From Solanum dulcamara (Eukaryota > Streptophyta > Magnoliopsida > Solanales > Solanaceae), in the NCBI RefSeq assembly GCF_947179165.1, contig NC_077245.1:14230740-14294739 (forward strand): DNA of 64,000 nucleotides, given 5' to 3'. Position 1 is the stretch's first letter, and every line of letters starts with the position of its first letter. The notes under the pieces are model-generated. The model saw only the letters and a program-made list of their open reading frames with translations. It ran no database searches and was not told the origin of the DNA. Below, one piece after another: positions 12,290-26,010 of the stretch. The position numbers and the translations under genes were made by a program.

Positions 12290-13040
12290 CACCGGTGGCG
12301 CTTTAGAGGGGTTTAGAAGTATTTTATTGGCGGCACAACAGGAATTAAACAATTTTGCCAGTTTTTTGTGTGTATTAACCCATGGAAATTATAGGTGTCG
12401 GTGGTCCAGGTCGAATTTTATTAGATTTTTCAATAATAGCATCTCTAAGGACATGATGAATTACTCCAGTGTCCCCTACGGGGTTTTAGAGGGGTTTAGA
12501 AGTACTTTATTAGCACCACAATAGGAATTAGATGATTTTGCCAGTTTTTTGTGTGTATTAGCCCACGAAATTTTTAGGTGCCGGGTGTCCGGTTCAAATT
12601 TCCTTGGATTATTCCATAGTAGTATCCTTAACGACATAGGAGAATGACTCCAGTATCCCCGACGACACTTTAAAGGGTTTTAGAGGAATTTTATTGGCGT
12701 CGCAACAAGAAATAGGCTATTTTGCCAATTTTTTGTTTGTGTTAGTTCGCAGATTTTTTAGGTGTCGGTGTACGAATTGAATTTTCTTAGATTATTCTAT
12801 AGTAGCATCCGTAACGACCTAGGGAACCACTCCAGTAGCCCCGGCGCTGCTTTAGATAGGTTTAGAAGCATTTTGTCGATGTCGCAACAGAAATTAGGCG
12901 ATTTTGCAAGTTTTTTATGTGTTAGCCCATTGATTTTTAGGTGCCAAAGGTCTGGGTTGAATTTTTTTGGTTTTTTTTATAATAATGTCCGTAATGAGTG
13001 GGGAACGACTTTAGTAGCCCCGGAGGTGCTTTAGATGGGT
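12290..13040 (+). repeat. Higher-order repeat copy 1 (about four to five monomers)
   Basis: Successive monomers match those at about 14480-15220 in the same order. Shared private variants include CATGGAAATTATAGGTG, TTGGATTATTCCATAG, GCAACA(A/G)GAAATAGGC, CCGGCGCTGCTTTAGATAGG and TTAGCCCATTGATTTTT. The landmark CCGGCGCTGC is at 12841 here and 15023 there, an offset of 2182 bp or about 12 monomers. Confidence 0.85.
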
Positions 13041-14479
13041 TTAAAAGCATTTTATTAGCGATGCAACGAGAATTAGGCGATTTTGCCAATTTTTCGTGTT
13101 TGTTAGCCAATGGAATTTTTCGGTGCCGAAGGTCCAGGTCGAGTTTTCTTGTATTCTTCAATAGTAGCATCCGTAAGGACATGGGGATCGACTCCAGTAT
13201 CCCTTGCGGCGCTTTAGAGGGGTTTAGAAATATTTTATTAGCGTCGCAATAGAAATTAGGCAATTTTGCCAATTTTTCATATGTGTTAGCCCATAGAATT
13301 TTTAGATGTCGGGGGTTCGGTTCGAATTTCCATGGATTATTCAATAGTAGCATCCTTAACGACATCGAGAATGACTCCAGTATCCCCGGCAGCCCTTTAG
13401 AAGGATTTAGAGGAATTTTATTAGCGTCGCAACAGGAAATAGGCTATTTTGCCAGTTTTTCGTGTGTGTTAGCTCATAGATTTTTTAGGTGCCGGGTGTA
13501 CGGATTGAATTTTCTTGGATTCTTCCATAGTAGCGTCCGTAACAATCTAGGAAACGACTCCAGTAGCCCCGACGGCGCTTTAGATGGGTTTAGAAGCATT
13601 TTATCGGTGTTGCAACAGTATTAGTAGATTTTCCCAGTTTTTTATATGTGTTAGCCCACAGATTTTTTAGGTGTTGGGGGTCTGGGTTGAATTTTCTTGG
13701 ATTCTTCAATAGTAGCATCCGAACGACCTTGGAATGACTCCAGTAGCCCCGATGGTGATTTAGAGAGGTTTAGAAGCATTTTATTGGCGGCATAACAGGA
13801 ATTAGGTGATTTTCCAGTTTTTCGTGTGTGTTAGCCCACCAAATTTTTAGGTGCCGAAGGTTTGGGTCTAGTTTTTTGGATTTTTCCATAATAGTGTCCG
13901 TAATGAATGGGGAACGAATCCAGTAGCCTTGGCGGTGCTTTAGATGTGTTTAGAGGCATTTTATTAGCGACGCAACGAGAATTAGGTGATTTTACCAGTT
14001 TCTTTTGTGTGTTAGCCCACTGAGTTTTTAGGTACCGATGGTCCCGGTCAAATTTTCTTCAATTCTTCCATAATAGCATCCGTAACGACCTTGAAAATAA
14101 CTCCACTAGCAGCAGTGGTTCTTTAGAGAAGTTTAGAAGAATTTTATTAGCGACACAACATGAATTAGGCGATTTTGCCAATTTTTCATATGTGTTAGCC
14201 CACAGAATTTTTAGATGTCGGGGGTTCGGGTTGAATTTTCTTGGATTCTTCTATAGTAACATCTATAACTACTTGGGTAACGATTCCAGTATCCCTGGCG
14301 GCACTTTAGAGGGGTTTAGGGGAATTTTATTTGCGAAACAACAAAAATTAGATGATTTTGCCAATTATCCGTGTGTGTTAGCTCACAGATTTTTTAGGTG
14401 TCGGGGGTCCGGGTTGAATTTTTTGGATTCTTCCATAGTAGTGTTCTTAAAGACCTGGGGAACGACTCTAGTATCCCCG

Positions 14480-15220
14480 GTGGCGCTTTAGAGGGGTTTA
14501 GAAGTATTTTATTGGCGGCACAACAGGAATTAGGCAATTTTGCCAGTTTTTTGTGTGTTAGCCCATGGAAATTATAGGTGCCGGGGGTTCGGGTCGAATT
14601 TTCTTAGATTTTTCAATAGTAGCATCCGTAAGGACATGAGGAATGACTCTAGTATCCACTACGACGCTTTGGAGGGGTTTAGAAGTATTTTATTAGCATC
14701 GCAACAGGAATTAGATGATTTTGCTAGTTTTTCGTGTGTGTTAGCCACAAAAGTTTTAGGTGTCAGATGTATGGTTCGAATTTCCTTGGATTATTCCATA
14801 GTTGTATCCTTAACGACATGGGGAACGATTCCAGTATTCCCGGCGGCGCTTTAGAGGGTTTTAGAGGAATTTTATTGGCATCGCAACAGGAAATAGGCTA
14901 TTTTGCTAGTTTTTCATGTGTGTTAGCTCGCAAATTTTTTAGGTGCCGGGTTTTTGGATTGAATTTTCTTGGATTATTCTATAGTAGCGTCCATAACGAA
15001 CTGGGTAACCACTCTAGTAGCCCCGGCGCTGCTTTAGATAGGTTTAGAGGCATTTTATTGGCGTCGCAATAGGAATTAGGCAATTTTGCCAGTTTTTTGT
15101 GTGTTAGCCCATTGATTTTTTAGGTGCCGAAGGTTTTGGGTTGAATTTTTTTGGGTTTTTCTATAATAGCGTCCGTAACGATTGGGGAACGACTTCAGTA
15201 GCCCCGGTGGCACTTTAGAT
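14480..15220 (+). repeat. Higher-order repeat copy 2 (about four to five monomers)
   Basis: Paralogue of 12290-13040 with the same series of private monomer variants in the same order, so the series was duplicated as a unit. Resemblance drops at both edges. Confidence 0.85.
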
Positions 15221-16739
15221 GGATTTATCAGCATTATATTAGCGACGTAACAGGAATTAGGCGATTTTGCCAATTTTCGTGTGTGTTAGCCAATAAATTT
15301 TTTAGGTTCCGGGGGTTTGGGTTGAATTTTCTTGGAGTATTCAATAGTAGCATCTGTAACGATCTGAGAATGACTCCAGTATCCCCGGCGGTGCTTTAGA
15401 GGGATTTAGGGGAATTTTCTTGGCGACACAACAAGAATTAGGCAATTTTGTGAGTTTTTTATTTGTGTTAGCCCACGAATTTTTTAGGTGCTGGGGTCCT
15501 GGTCGAATTTTATTGGATTCTTCCCTAGTAGTGTCCATAACGACCCAGGAAATAACTCGAATAGCCCCGGCGGTGCTTTAGAGAGGTTTAGGAGCATTTT
15601 ATTAGTGACGCAATATGATTTAGGCAATTTTGCCAGTTTTTCGTATGTGTTAGCCCACATATTATTTAGATGTCGGGGGTTCGGGTTTAATTTTCTTGAA
15701 TTCTTCAATGGTAGCATCCGTAAAGACCTGGGTAACTACTCCAGTATCCCCAGCGACAATTTAGAGGGGTTAAGGGGAATTTTTTTGGCGACGCAATAGG
15801 AATTATGCGATTTGGCCAATCTTTTGTATGTGTTAGCCCACAGAATTTTTACGTGCCGGAGGTTCGGGTTAAATTTATTGGATTCTTCTATAGTAGCATT
15901 CCTTAACGACCTGGGAATGACTCCAGTATACCTGATGGCACTTTAGAGGGATTTAGGGGAATTTTATTGGCGACGCATCAGGAATTAGGTGATTTTGCAA
16001 GTTTTTCATGTGTGTTAGCCCACAAAATTTTTACGTGTCGGGGGTTTGAGGTTGAATTTTCTTGTATTCTTCCATAGTAGCATCCTTAACGGCCAGTGGA
16101 ATGACTCCAATTTCCCCTACGACATATTAGGAGGGTTTAGGAGCATTGTATTGGCGGCGCAAATGAAAGTAGACGATTTTGCCAGTTTTTTGTGTGTGTT
16201 AGCTCACAGACATTTTAAATGCCGGGGGTCCCGATTGAATTTTCTTGGATTCTTCCATAGTAGCATCCTTAATGAGCTGGGGAACTACTCCAGTAGCCCT
16301 GACGGTGCTTTATAGAGGTTTAGGAGTATTTTATTAGCGACGCAATAGAAATTAGGCGATTTTACCAGGTTTTCATGTGTGCTAGCCCAAAATTTTTTTA
16401 GATACTGGGTTTGGGTTGAATTTTCTTGTCTTCTTCCATAGTAGCATACGTAAAAACCTACAAAATGACTCCAGTAGCCCCATTGGTGCTTTATAGAGGT
16501 TTAGGAGAATTTTATTAGCGACGCAATAGGAATTAGGCTATTTTACTATTTTTTTCGTGTGTTAGCCCATGGAATTTTTAGGTGTTGAGGGTCCGGGTTG
16601 AATTTTCTTTGATTTTTCTATAGTAGCATCCATAAAACTTGGGAAAGACACCAGTAGCCTTGACGGCGCTTTAGACGGATTTATAAGCATTTTATTAGCG
16701 ACGCAACGGGAATTAGGAAATTTTGTCTGTTTTTTGTGT

Positions 16740-17385
16740 GTGTTAACCCACGAATTTTTTAGGTGCCAAGAGTCCCAGTCAAATTTTCTTAAATTCTTCC
16801 ATAGTAACATGTGTAATGACCTGTGAAATAACTCCAGTAGAGCCAGCGGTTCTTTAGAGAAGTTTAGAAGCATTTTATTAGCGACGCAACATGAATTAGG
16901 CGATTTTGCCTATTTTTCGTGTGTGTTACCCCACAAATTTTTTAGATGTCGGGGGTTCAAATTGAATTTTCTTGGATTCTTTAATAGTAATATCCGTAAC
17001 GACCTGGGCAACGACTCCAGTATCTCCGACGGTGCTTTAGAGGAGTTTAGAGGAATTTTATTGGCGAAGCAACAGGATTTAGGCAATTTTGCCAGTTTTT
17101 CGTGTGCGTTAGCCCATATATTTTTTAAGTGTCGGGGGTCTGAGTTGAATTTTCTTAGATTCTTCCATCGTAGCATCCTTAACGACCCGGGGAACGATTC
17201 CAGTATCCCCGGCGGCGCTTCAGAGTGGTTTAGAAGCATTTTATTAGCGGCACAACAGGAATTATGTGATTTTGCCAGTTTTTCGTGTGTGTTACCCCAT
17301 TGAATTTTTAGGTGTCATGGGTCTGGTTTGAATTTTCTTGTGTTCTTCAATAGTAGCATCCGTAAGGACATGGGGAACGACTCCA
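16740..17385 (+). repeat. Segmental duplication copy 1 (about 3.5 monomers)
   Basis: Matches 22865-23510 monomer by monomer. Shared private variants include TTCTTTAATAGTAATATCCG, GGCGAAGCAACAGGA, CTTCCATCGTAGC (CCATCG at 17165 and 23300) and GCGCTTCAGAG or GTGCTTCAGAG. The copies are 6135 bp apart. Confidence 0.8.
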
Positions 17386-20300
17386 GTATCCCCTACAACG
17401 CTTTATAGGTGTTTAGAAATATTTTATTAGCATCGCAATAGGAATTAGGCGATTTTGCCAGTTTTACGTGAGTGTTAGCCATGGAATTTTTAGGTGTCGG
17501 GGGTCCGATTTGAATTTCCATGGATTAATCAATAGTAGCATCCTTAACGACATGGGGAACAACTCCAGTATACCCGGCGGCACTTTACAGGGGTTTAGAG
17601 GATTTTATTGGCGTCGCAATAGGAAATAGGCAATTTTGCTAGTTTTTCGTGTGTGTTAGCTCACATATTTTTTAGGTGTCGGGTGTCCAGATTGAATTTT
17701 CTTGGATTCTTCCATAGTAGTATCCGTTACGACCTGGGGAAAGACTCCAGTAGCTCCGGCGGTGCTTTAAATGCGTTTAGAAGCATTTTATCAATGTCGC
17801 AACAAGAATTATGCGATTTTACCAGTATTTTGTGTGTTAGCCCACAGATTTTTTAGGTACCGGGGGTCTGGGTTGAATTTTTCTTGTATTATTCCATAAT
17901 AGAGTTCGTAACAACTAGGAAAAGACTTCAGTAGCCCCGTCGACACTTTAGATGGGTTTAGAGGAATTTTATTAGCGACGAAATAGAAATTAAGAGATTT
18001 TGCCAGTTTTTTGTATGTGTTAGTCCACAAATTTTTTAGGTGTCGGGCGTCCCGGTCAAAGTTTCTTGAATTTTTCCATAATATCATTCGTAACGACTGG
18101 GGAATGACTCCAGTAGCCCTGGCGGCGCTTTATATGGGTTTAAAAGCATTTTATTAGCGACGCAACATGAATTAGGCGATTTTACCAATTTTCGTGTGTG
18201 TTAGCCCATAGATTTTTTAGGTTTGGGGGGTTTAGGTTGAATTTTCTTTGATTCTTCAATAGTAGCATCCGTAACGATCTAGGGAAAGACTTCAGTAGAG
18301 CTAGTGGTTCTTTAGAGAAGTTTAGAAGCATTTTATTAGCAACGCAACAATAATTAGGCGATTTTGCCAGTTTTTCATGTGTGTTAGCCCAAAGAATTTT
18401 TAGATGTCGGGGGTTCGGGTTGAATTTTTTTAGATTCTTCCATAGTAATGTTCGTAATGACCTGGGTAACAGCTCCAGTATCCCCGACGGTGCTTTAGAG
18501 GAGTTTAGGGGAATTTTATTGGCGAGGCAACAAAAATTAGATGATTTTGCCAATTTTTCGTATGTGTTAGCTCATAAAATTTTTAGGTGTCGTGGGTATG
18601 GGTCGAATTTACATAGATTATTCCATAGTAACGTCCGTAACGACCTAGGGAATGACTTCAGTAGCCCCGACGGCGCTTTAAATGGGTTTAGAAGAATTGT
18701 ATTAGTGACACAACAGAAATTAAGCGATTTTGCCAATTTTTTGTGTGTTAGCCCACAATTTTTTTAAGTGCCGAGGGTCTCAGTTGAATTTTTTTGGATT
18801 CCTTTATAGTAGAGTCTCTAACGACCTGGGTATTGACTCCTGTAGATCCAGCGGTGCTTTATAGGGATTTAGAAGCCTTTTATTGGCGGCGCAATAGGAA
18901 TTAGACTATTTGACCGGTTTTTCATGTGTGTTAGCCCATGGAATTTTTAGGTGCCGGGGGTCTTGGATAAAATTTCTTGGATTCTTCCATAGTAGTGTCC
19001 GTAACGACCTGGGGAACGACTTCAGTAGTCCTGCGGCACTTTAGACGGGTTTAGAAGGATTTTATTAGCGACGCAACAGAAATTAAGCGATTTTGCAAGT
19101 TTTTCGTATTTGTTAGCCCACAGATTTTTTAATTATCGGGGGTCCCGGTTGAAATTTCTTGGATTCTTCCATAGTAGAGTCCGTAATGATCTGGGCAACG
19201 GCTCTATTAGCCCCGATGGTGCTTTATAGTGGTTTAGAAGCATTTTATTAGCGACGCAATAGGAATTAAGCGATATTGCCAGTTTTTCGTGTGTACTAGC
19301 CCACAGAATTTTTAGATGCCGGGGTTCAGTTTGAATTTTCTTAGATTCTTGCATAATAGCGTCCGTAATGAATTGCGGAACGACTCCAGTAGCCCTGTGA
19401 TGCTTTAGAGAGGTTTAGGAGAATCTTATTAGCGATGCAACAGGAATTAAGAGATTTTGCCAGTTTTTCGTGTGTTAGTCCATGGAATTTTTAGGTGACA
19501 GGTGTCCGAGTCGAATTTTCTTGTATTCTTCCTTATTAGCGTCGGTAGCGACTGAGGAATGACTCTTGTAGACCCAGCGGTACATTAGATGGTTTTACAA
19601 GCATTTTATTAGCGACACAATGGGAATTAGGCGATTTTGCCAGTTTTTCGTATGTATTGGACCAAAGATTTTTTAAGTGCTAGGGGTCCTGGTCAAATTT
19701 TCTTGGATTCTTCCATAGTAGCCTCCATAACGGCCTAGGAAAAGACTCTAGTAGCCCTAGCGGTGCTTTAGAGAAGTTTAGGAGCATTTTATAAACGACG
19801 AAATAGGAATTATGCGATTTTGCTAGTTTTTCGTGTGTGTTAGCCCACAGAATTTTTAGATGTCGGGGGTTCGGGTTGAATTTTGTTAGTTTTTTCCATA
19901 GTAGCATCCTTAACGACCTGGGGAACGATTTTGATATCTCCACCGGCGCTTTAGAGGGGTTTAGGAGCATTTTATTGGCGGCGCAACAGGAATAAGGCAA
20001 TTTTTCTAATTTTCCGTGTGTGTTAGCCCATAGATTTTTTAGGTGCCGGGGGTCCGACTTGAAATTTCTTGGATTATTCCGTAGTAGCATCCATAAGGAG
20101 CTGGGGAAAGACTCCAGTATCCATAGCGGTGATTTAGAGGGGTTTAAGGGAATTTTATTGGCGACGCAATAGAAATTAGGCGATTTTGCCAGTTTTTCGT
20201 TGATGTTAGCCCACAGATTTTTTATATGCCGGGGGTCCGGGTTGAAATTTCTTGGATTATTCTATAGTAGCGTGCTTAACGACCTGGGGAATGATTCAGT

Positions 20301-22864
20301 ATCGTCGGCGGCACTTTAAAAGGGTTTAGGAGCATTTTATTGGCGGCGCAACAGGAATTAGGCAATTTTGCCAATTTTTCGTGTGAGTTAGCTCATGGAA
20401 TTTTTGGGTGCCGGGGGTCTGTGTCGGAATTTTTTGTATTATTCCATAATAGCATCCTTAACGACCTGGAAACGATTGCAGCATCCCCGACAGTGCTTTA
20501 GAGGGATTTAGAAGCATTTTATTGGCGGCGCAATGGGAATTAGACTATTTTGTCAGTTTTTCGTGTGTGTTAGCCCATGGATTTTTTAGGTGTCAGGGGT
20601 CTCGGTTGAATTTTCTTCGATTCTTCCATAGTAGAATTTGTAATGACTTGAGGAATGACTCCAGCAGCCCTGACGGTGCTTTAGAGAGGTTTCGGGGTAT
20701 TGTTTTGGCGAAGAAAATAGAAATTATGCGATTTTGCTAGTTTTTTGTGTGTATTAGCCCACAAAATTTTTATATTCCGGGGTTTAGGTTTAATTTTCTT
20801 GGATTCTTCCATATTAGCGTCCATAACGACCTGGGTAACGACTCCAGTATCACCAGCAGCATTTTAGAGGGTTTATGGGAATTTTATTGGCGACGCAATA
20901 AGAATTAAGCAATTTTGTCAATTTTTCATATGTGTTACCCCATAGAATTTTTAGGTGCCGATGGTACGAATTGAATTTTCTTGAATTCTTCCATAGTAGC
21001 GTCCATAAAAACCTGGGGAAAGACTCCAGTATCCCCGAATGCACTTTAGAGGGGTTTAGGGGAATTTTATTGGCGACGCAACAGGAATTAGGCGATTTTG
21101 CTAGTTTTTCGTGTGTATTAGCACACAGATTTTTTAGGTGCCAGGGTCCCTGTCGAATTTTCTTGGATTCTTCCATAATAGCATCCATAACGACTTGGGG
21201 AACGACTCCAGTACCCCCAACAGTGCTTTAGAGAAGTTTAGGAGCATTTTGTTAACGACGCAACAAGAATTATGCGATTTTGCTTGTTTTTCATGTGTGC
21301 TAGCCCCAGAATTTTTAGGTGCTGGGGATTCGGGTTGAATTTTGTTGTATTCTTCCTTAGTAGCATTTGTAATGACCTGGAAAATGACTCTAGTATCCCC
21401 GGCGGCGCTTCTGAGGGGTTTAGGGGAATTTCATTGGCGCAACAACAGGAATTAGGCAATTTTTCCAATTTTTTGTGTGTTAGCCCATAGATTTTTTAGG
21501 TGCCAGGGGTACGGGTTTAAATTTCTTGGATTCTTTCATAGTAGAGTCCGTATCGAGCTGGAGAATAACTCCAGTAGTCCCGGCGGTTCTTTAGAGAGGT
21601 TTAGGGGCATTTGCCAGTTTTTCGTGTATGTTAGCCCCGAGATTTTTTAGGTTCCGGGGGTTTGGGTTGAATTTTCTTGGAATCTTCAATAGTAGCATTC
21701 GTAATGACCTAGGAATGAATCCAGTATTCCCGAAGGCGCTTTAGAGGGATTTAGGGGAATTTTATTGGCGACACAATAGGATTTAGATGATTTTGCCAGT
21801 TTTTCATTTATGTTAGCCTACGAATTTTTTAGGTGCTGGGATCCCGGTCGAATTTTATTGGATTCTTCCCTAGTAGTGTTCGTAACGACCCGAGGAATGA
21901 CTCCATTAGCCTCGACAGTGCTTTAGAGAGGTTTAGGAGCATTTTATTACTGACGCAACAGGATTTAAACGATTTTGCCAATTTTTCGTTTGTGTTAGCC
22001 CACATATTATTTATATGCCAGGGGTTCAGGTTTAATTTTCTTGGATTCTTCCATGGTAGCGTTTGTAACGACCTATGTAACTACTCTAGTATCCCAGGGA
22101 CACTTTAGAGGGTTAAGGGGAATTTTATTGGCGATGCAACAGAAATTAGTCGATTTTGCCACTTTTTTGTATCGGAGTTTTAGGTTGAATTTCTTGGATT
22201 CTTTCATAGTAGCATTCTTAACGACCTGAGAACGACTCCAGTATCCCCGATGGCACTTTAGAGGGATTTAGGAGAATTTTATTGGTGACGCATTAGGAAT
22301 TAAGTGATTTTGCTAGTTTTTCGTGTGTGTTAGCCCACAAAATTTTTATGTGCTGGGGGTTTGGGTTGAATTTTCTTGGATTATTCCATAGTAGCATCCT
22401 TAGCGATCTTGGGAACTACTCAAGTAGCCCTGATGGTGCTTTATAGAGGTTTAGGAGCATTTTATTAGCGACGCAATAGAAATTAGGCAATTTTGCCAGT
22501 TTTTCGTGTGTGCTAGCCCATAGAATTTTTAGATACCAGGGTTCGGGTTGAATTTTCTTTTCTTCTTCCATAGTAGCGTCCATAATGACCTACAGAATGA
22601 CTTCAATAGCCCTGGTGGTGATTTAGAGAGTTTTAGGAGAATTTTATTAGCGACGCAACAGGAATTTGGCGATTTTGCCATTTTTTCATGTGTTAGCCCA
22701 TGGAATTTTTAGGTGCCAGAGGTCTGGGTTGAATTTTCTTAATTCTTCCATAGTAGCATTTGTAACAACTTAAGAACGACTCCAGTAGCTCCGATGATGC
22801 TTTAGACTGGTTTATAAGCATTTTATTAGCAATGCAACAGGAATTAGACAATTTTGTGAGTTTT

Positions 22865-23510
22865 CGTGTGTGTTAACACACGGATTTTTTAGGTGTCGGG
22901 GGGTCTCAGTCAAATTTTCTTAGATTCTTCCATAATAGCATTTGTAACGACCTGGGAAACAACTCCAGTAGCGCCAGCGGTTCTTTAGTGAAGTTTAGAA
23001 GTATTTTATTAGCGACGCAACAGGAATTAGGCGATTTTGCCTATTTTTTGTGTGGGTTAGCCCATAATATTTTTAGATGTCGGGGGTGGGGTCGGATTGA
23101 ATTTTCTTGGATTCTTTAATAGTAATATCCGTAACGACCTAGGTAACGACTCCAGTATCCCCGGCGGTGCTTTAGAGGGGTTTAGAGAAATTTTATTGGC
23201 GAAGCAACAGGAATTAGGTGATTTTGCTAGTTTTTCGTGTGTGTTAGCCCACAGTGTTTTTATGTGCCAGGGGTCCGGGTTGAATTTTCTTGGATTCTTC
23301 CATCGTAGCGTCCTTAACGACCTGGGGAACGATTCTAGTATCCCCAGCGGTGCTTCAGAGGCGTGTAGAAGCATTTTATTGGTGACACAACAGGAATTAA
23401 ACAATTTTTCCAGTTTTTCTTGTGTGTTAGCCCACAAAATTTTTAGGTGTTGTGGGTCCGATTCAAATTTTCTTGTGTTCTTCAATAGTAGCATCCGTAA
23501 GGACATGGGG
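22865..23510 (+). repeat. Segmental duplication copy 2, ending in a truncated monomer
   Basis: Paralogue of 16740-17385. At about 23510 the monomer jumps from GGACATGGGG directly to TTGGCACAACAGG, losing the segment in between. The duplicated run thus ends at a deletion scar. Confidence 0.8.
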
Positions 23511-24269
23511 TTGGCACAACAGGAATTAGGCAATTTTGCCAGTTTTCGTGTGTGTTAGCCCACAGATTTTTTAAGGGCTGAGGTCCGGGTCGAATTTTCT
23601 TAGATTCTTCCATAGAAGCATCCGTAACGACCTGGAGAACGAATCCAATAACCCCAGCGGTGTTTTAGAGTGGTTTAGGAGCATTTTATTAGCGACGCAA
23701 TAGGAATTAGACAATTTTACCAGTTTTTTGTGTGTGTTAACCCACAAAATTTTTAGGTGCCAGGGGTTCGGGTTGAATTTTCTTGAATTCTTCCATAGTA
23801 TCGTCTGTAACGAACTGGGGATCGACTCCAGTATACCCGGCGGCGCTTTAGAGGGATTTAGGGGAATTTTATTAGCGACGCAACTAGAATTAGACAATTT
23901 TTGCCATTTTTTCGTGTGTGTTAGTCCACAGATTTTTTAGGTGCCGGAGGTTCGGATTGAATTTTCTTGGATTCTTCAGTAGTAGCATCCTTAACGACCT
24001 AGGAAATGACTCAAGTATCCCCGATGGCGGTTTAGAGGGGTTTAGAATTATTTTATTGGCGACACAATAGAATTAGACAAATTTACCAATTTTTTTGAGT
24101 GTGTTAGCCCATGGAATTTTAAGGTAGCGGGGATCCCGGTCAAATTTTCTTGGATTTCTTCAATAGTAGCATCCGTAAGGACTTCGGAAATGACTCTAGT
24201 ATCCCTGCGGTGCTTTAGAGGGGTTTAGAAGCATTTTATTGGTGTCGCAACAGGAATTACGCTACTTTG

Positions 24270-25137
24270 CCAGTTTTTCGGGTGTTCGGATTGAGTTTTA
24301 TATTATTCTTCCATTTTAGCATCCTTAACGACTTGGGGAATGACTCTAGTATCCTCGACGATACTTTAAAGGGGTTTAGGAGTATTTTATTGGTGGCACA
24401 ACAAGAATTAAGAAATTTTGCCAGTTTTTTCGTATGTGTTAGCCTACGGAATTTTTCAGGTGTCGGGTTTCCAGGTTGAATTTTCTTAGATTCTTCCATA
24501 ATAGCGGCCGTAACGACCTGGGGATTGACTCCAGTAGCCCCGATGGTGCTTTAGAGAGGTTTAGGAATATTTTATTAGCGACGCAACATTAATTAGGAGA
24601 TTTTGCCTATTTTCCGTGTGTGTTAGCCCATAGAATTTTTAGGTGCCGGGGTTCGGGTTGAATTTTTTTGGATTCTTCCATAGTACCATCCGTAATGACA
24701 TAGGGAACGACTCTAGTATCCCCGACGATGCTTTAGAGGGGTTTATAGGAATTTTATTAGCGGCACAACAGCAATTAGGCGATTTTGCCAATTTTTCGTG
24801 TGTGTTAACCCACGGACTTTTTAAGTGCTGGGGGTTCGGGTCGAATTTTCTTGGATTCTTTAATAGTAGCATCCATAACGACTTGGAAACGACTCTAGTA
24901 GCCCTGACGGTGCTTTAGAGAGGTTTAGAAGTATTTTATTAGCGTCGCAATAGGAATTAGGCGATTTTATCAGTTTTTCATGTGTGTTAGCCTATGAAAT
25001 TTTTAGGTGCCGGGGATCCGTGTTGAATTTTTTTGGATTCTTCCATAGTAGCATCTTTAACGACTCTAGTATCCCCGGCGACGCTTTAAATGGGTATAGA
25101 GGAATTTTATTGGCGTCGCAACAGGAATTAGCTTACT
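24270..25137 (+). repeat. Five-monomer tandem higher-order unit, copy 1 (~870 bp)
   Basis: Begins with a monomer deleted between its CAGTTTTTC and TTGAATTTT landmarks (TCGGATTGAGTTTTATATTA). The same deleted monomer recurs 868 bp later at 25138. Later landmarks agree (TAGTACCATC at 24681, TAGTACCATT at 25554, 873 bp apart; GTTAACCCAC followed by GACTTTTTA in both). Five 182-bp monomers minus the deletion explain the ~870-bp period. Confidence 0.85.
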
Positions 25138-26010
25138 TTGCCAGTTTTTCAGGAGTCCGGATTGAGTTTTATATTATTCTTCCATAGTAGCATCCTTAAC
25201 GACTTGGGGAATGACTCTAGTATCTCCGGCGATGCTTTAGAGGGGTTTAGGAGCATTTTATTGGCGGCGCAACAAGAATTAGGTAATTTTTCTAGTTTTT
25301 CGTATGTGTTAGCCTACGAATATTTTCAGGTGCTGGGTTTCCAAGTTGAATTTTCTTAGATTCTTCAATAATAGCATTCGTAACGACCTGGGGAACGAGT
25401 CCAGTAGCCCCGACGGTGCTTTAAAAAGGGATTTAGGAGCATTTTATTAGCGACGCAATATAAATTAGGAGATTTTGCTTGTTTTCCGTGTATGTTAGCC
25501 CACAGAATTTTTAAGTGATGGGGGTTCGAGTTGAATATTTTTGGATTCTTCTATAGTACCATTATTAACGACATAGGGACCGACTCTAGTTTCTCCGGCG
25601 ATGCTTTAGAGGGGTTTAGAGGAATTTATTAGCGGCAAAACAACAATTAGGCGATTTTGTCATTTTTTCGTGTGTGTTAACCCACAGACTTTTTAGGTGC
25701 TGGGGGTCTGGGTCAAATTTTCTTAGATTCTTCAATAGTAGCATCCGTAACGACCTGGGGAACGAATCCAGTAGCCTTGACGGTGCTTTAGAGAGGTTTA
25801 GAAGTATTTTATTGGAGGTGCAACAGGAATTAGGCGATTTTGCCAGTTTTTCGTTTATGTTAGCCCACAGAATTTTTAGGTGCCGAAGGTCCGTGTCGAA
25901 TTCTTTTGGATTCTAGCATAGTAGCATCTGTAATGACTTGGGAATGACTCTGGTAGCCTCAGCGGTCCTTTAGATGGGTTTAGAAGCATTTTATTAGCGA
26001 CGCAATGGAA
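25138..26010 (+). repeat. Five-monomer tandem higher-order unit, copy 2
   Basis: Follows directly on the unit at 24270 with the same deleted starting monomer and the same following variants. A weaker third relative, including the GTACTGTCC and GTTAACCCACGAACTTTTA variants, occurs at about 28590-29170. Confidence 0.8.
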
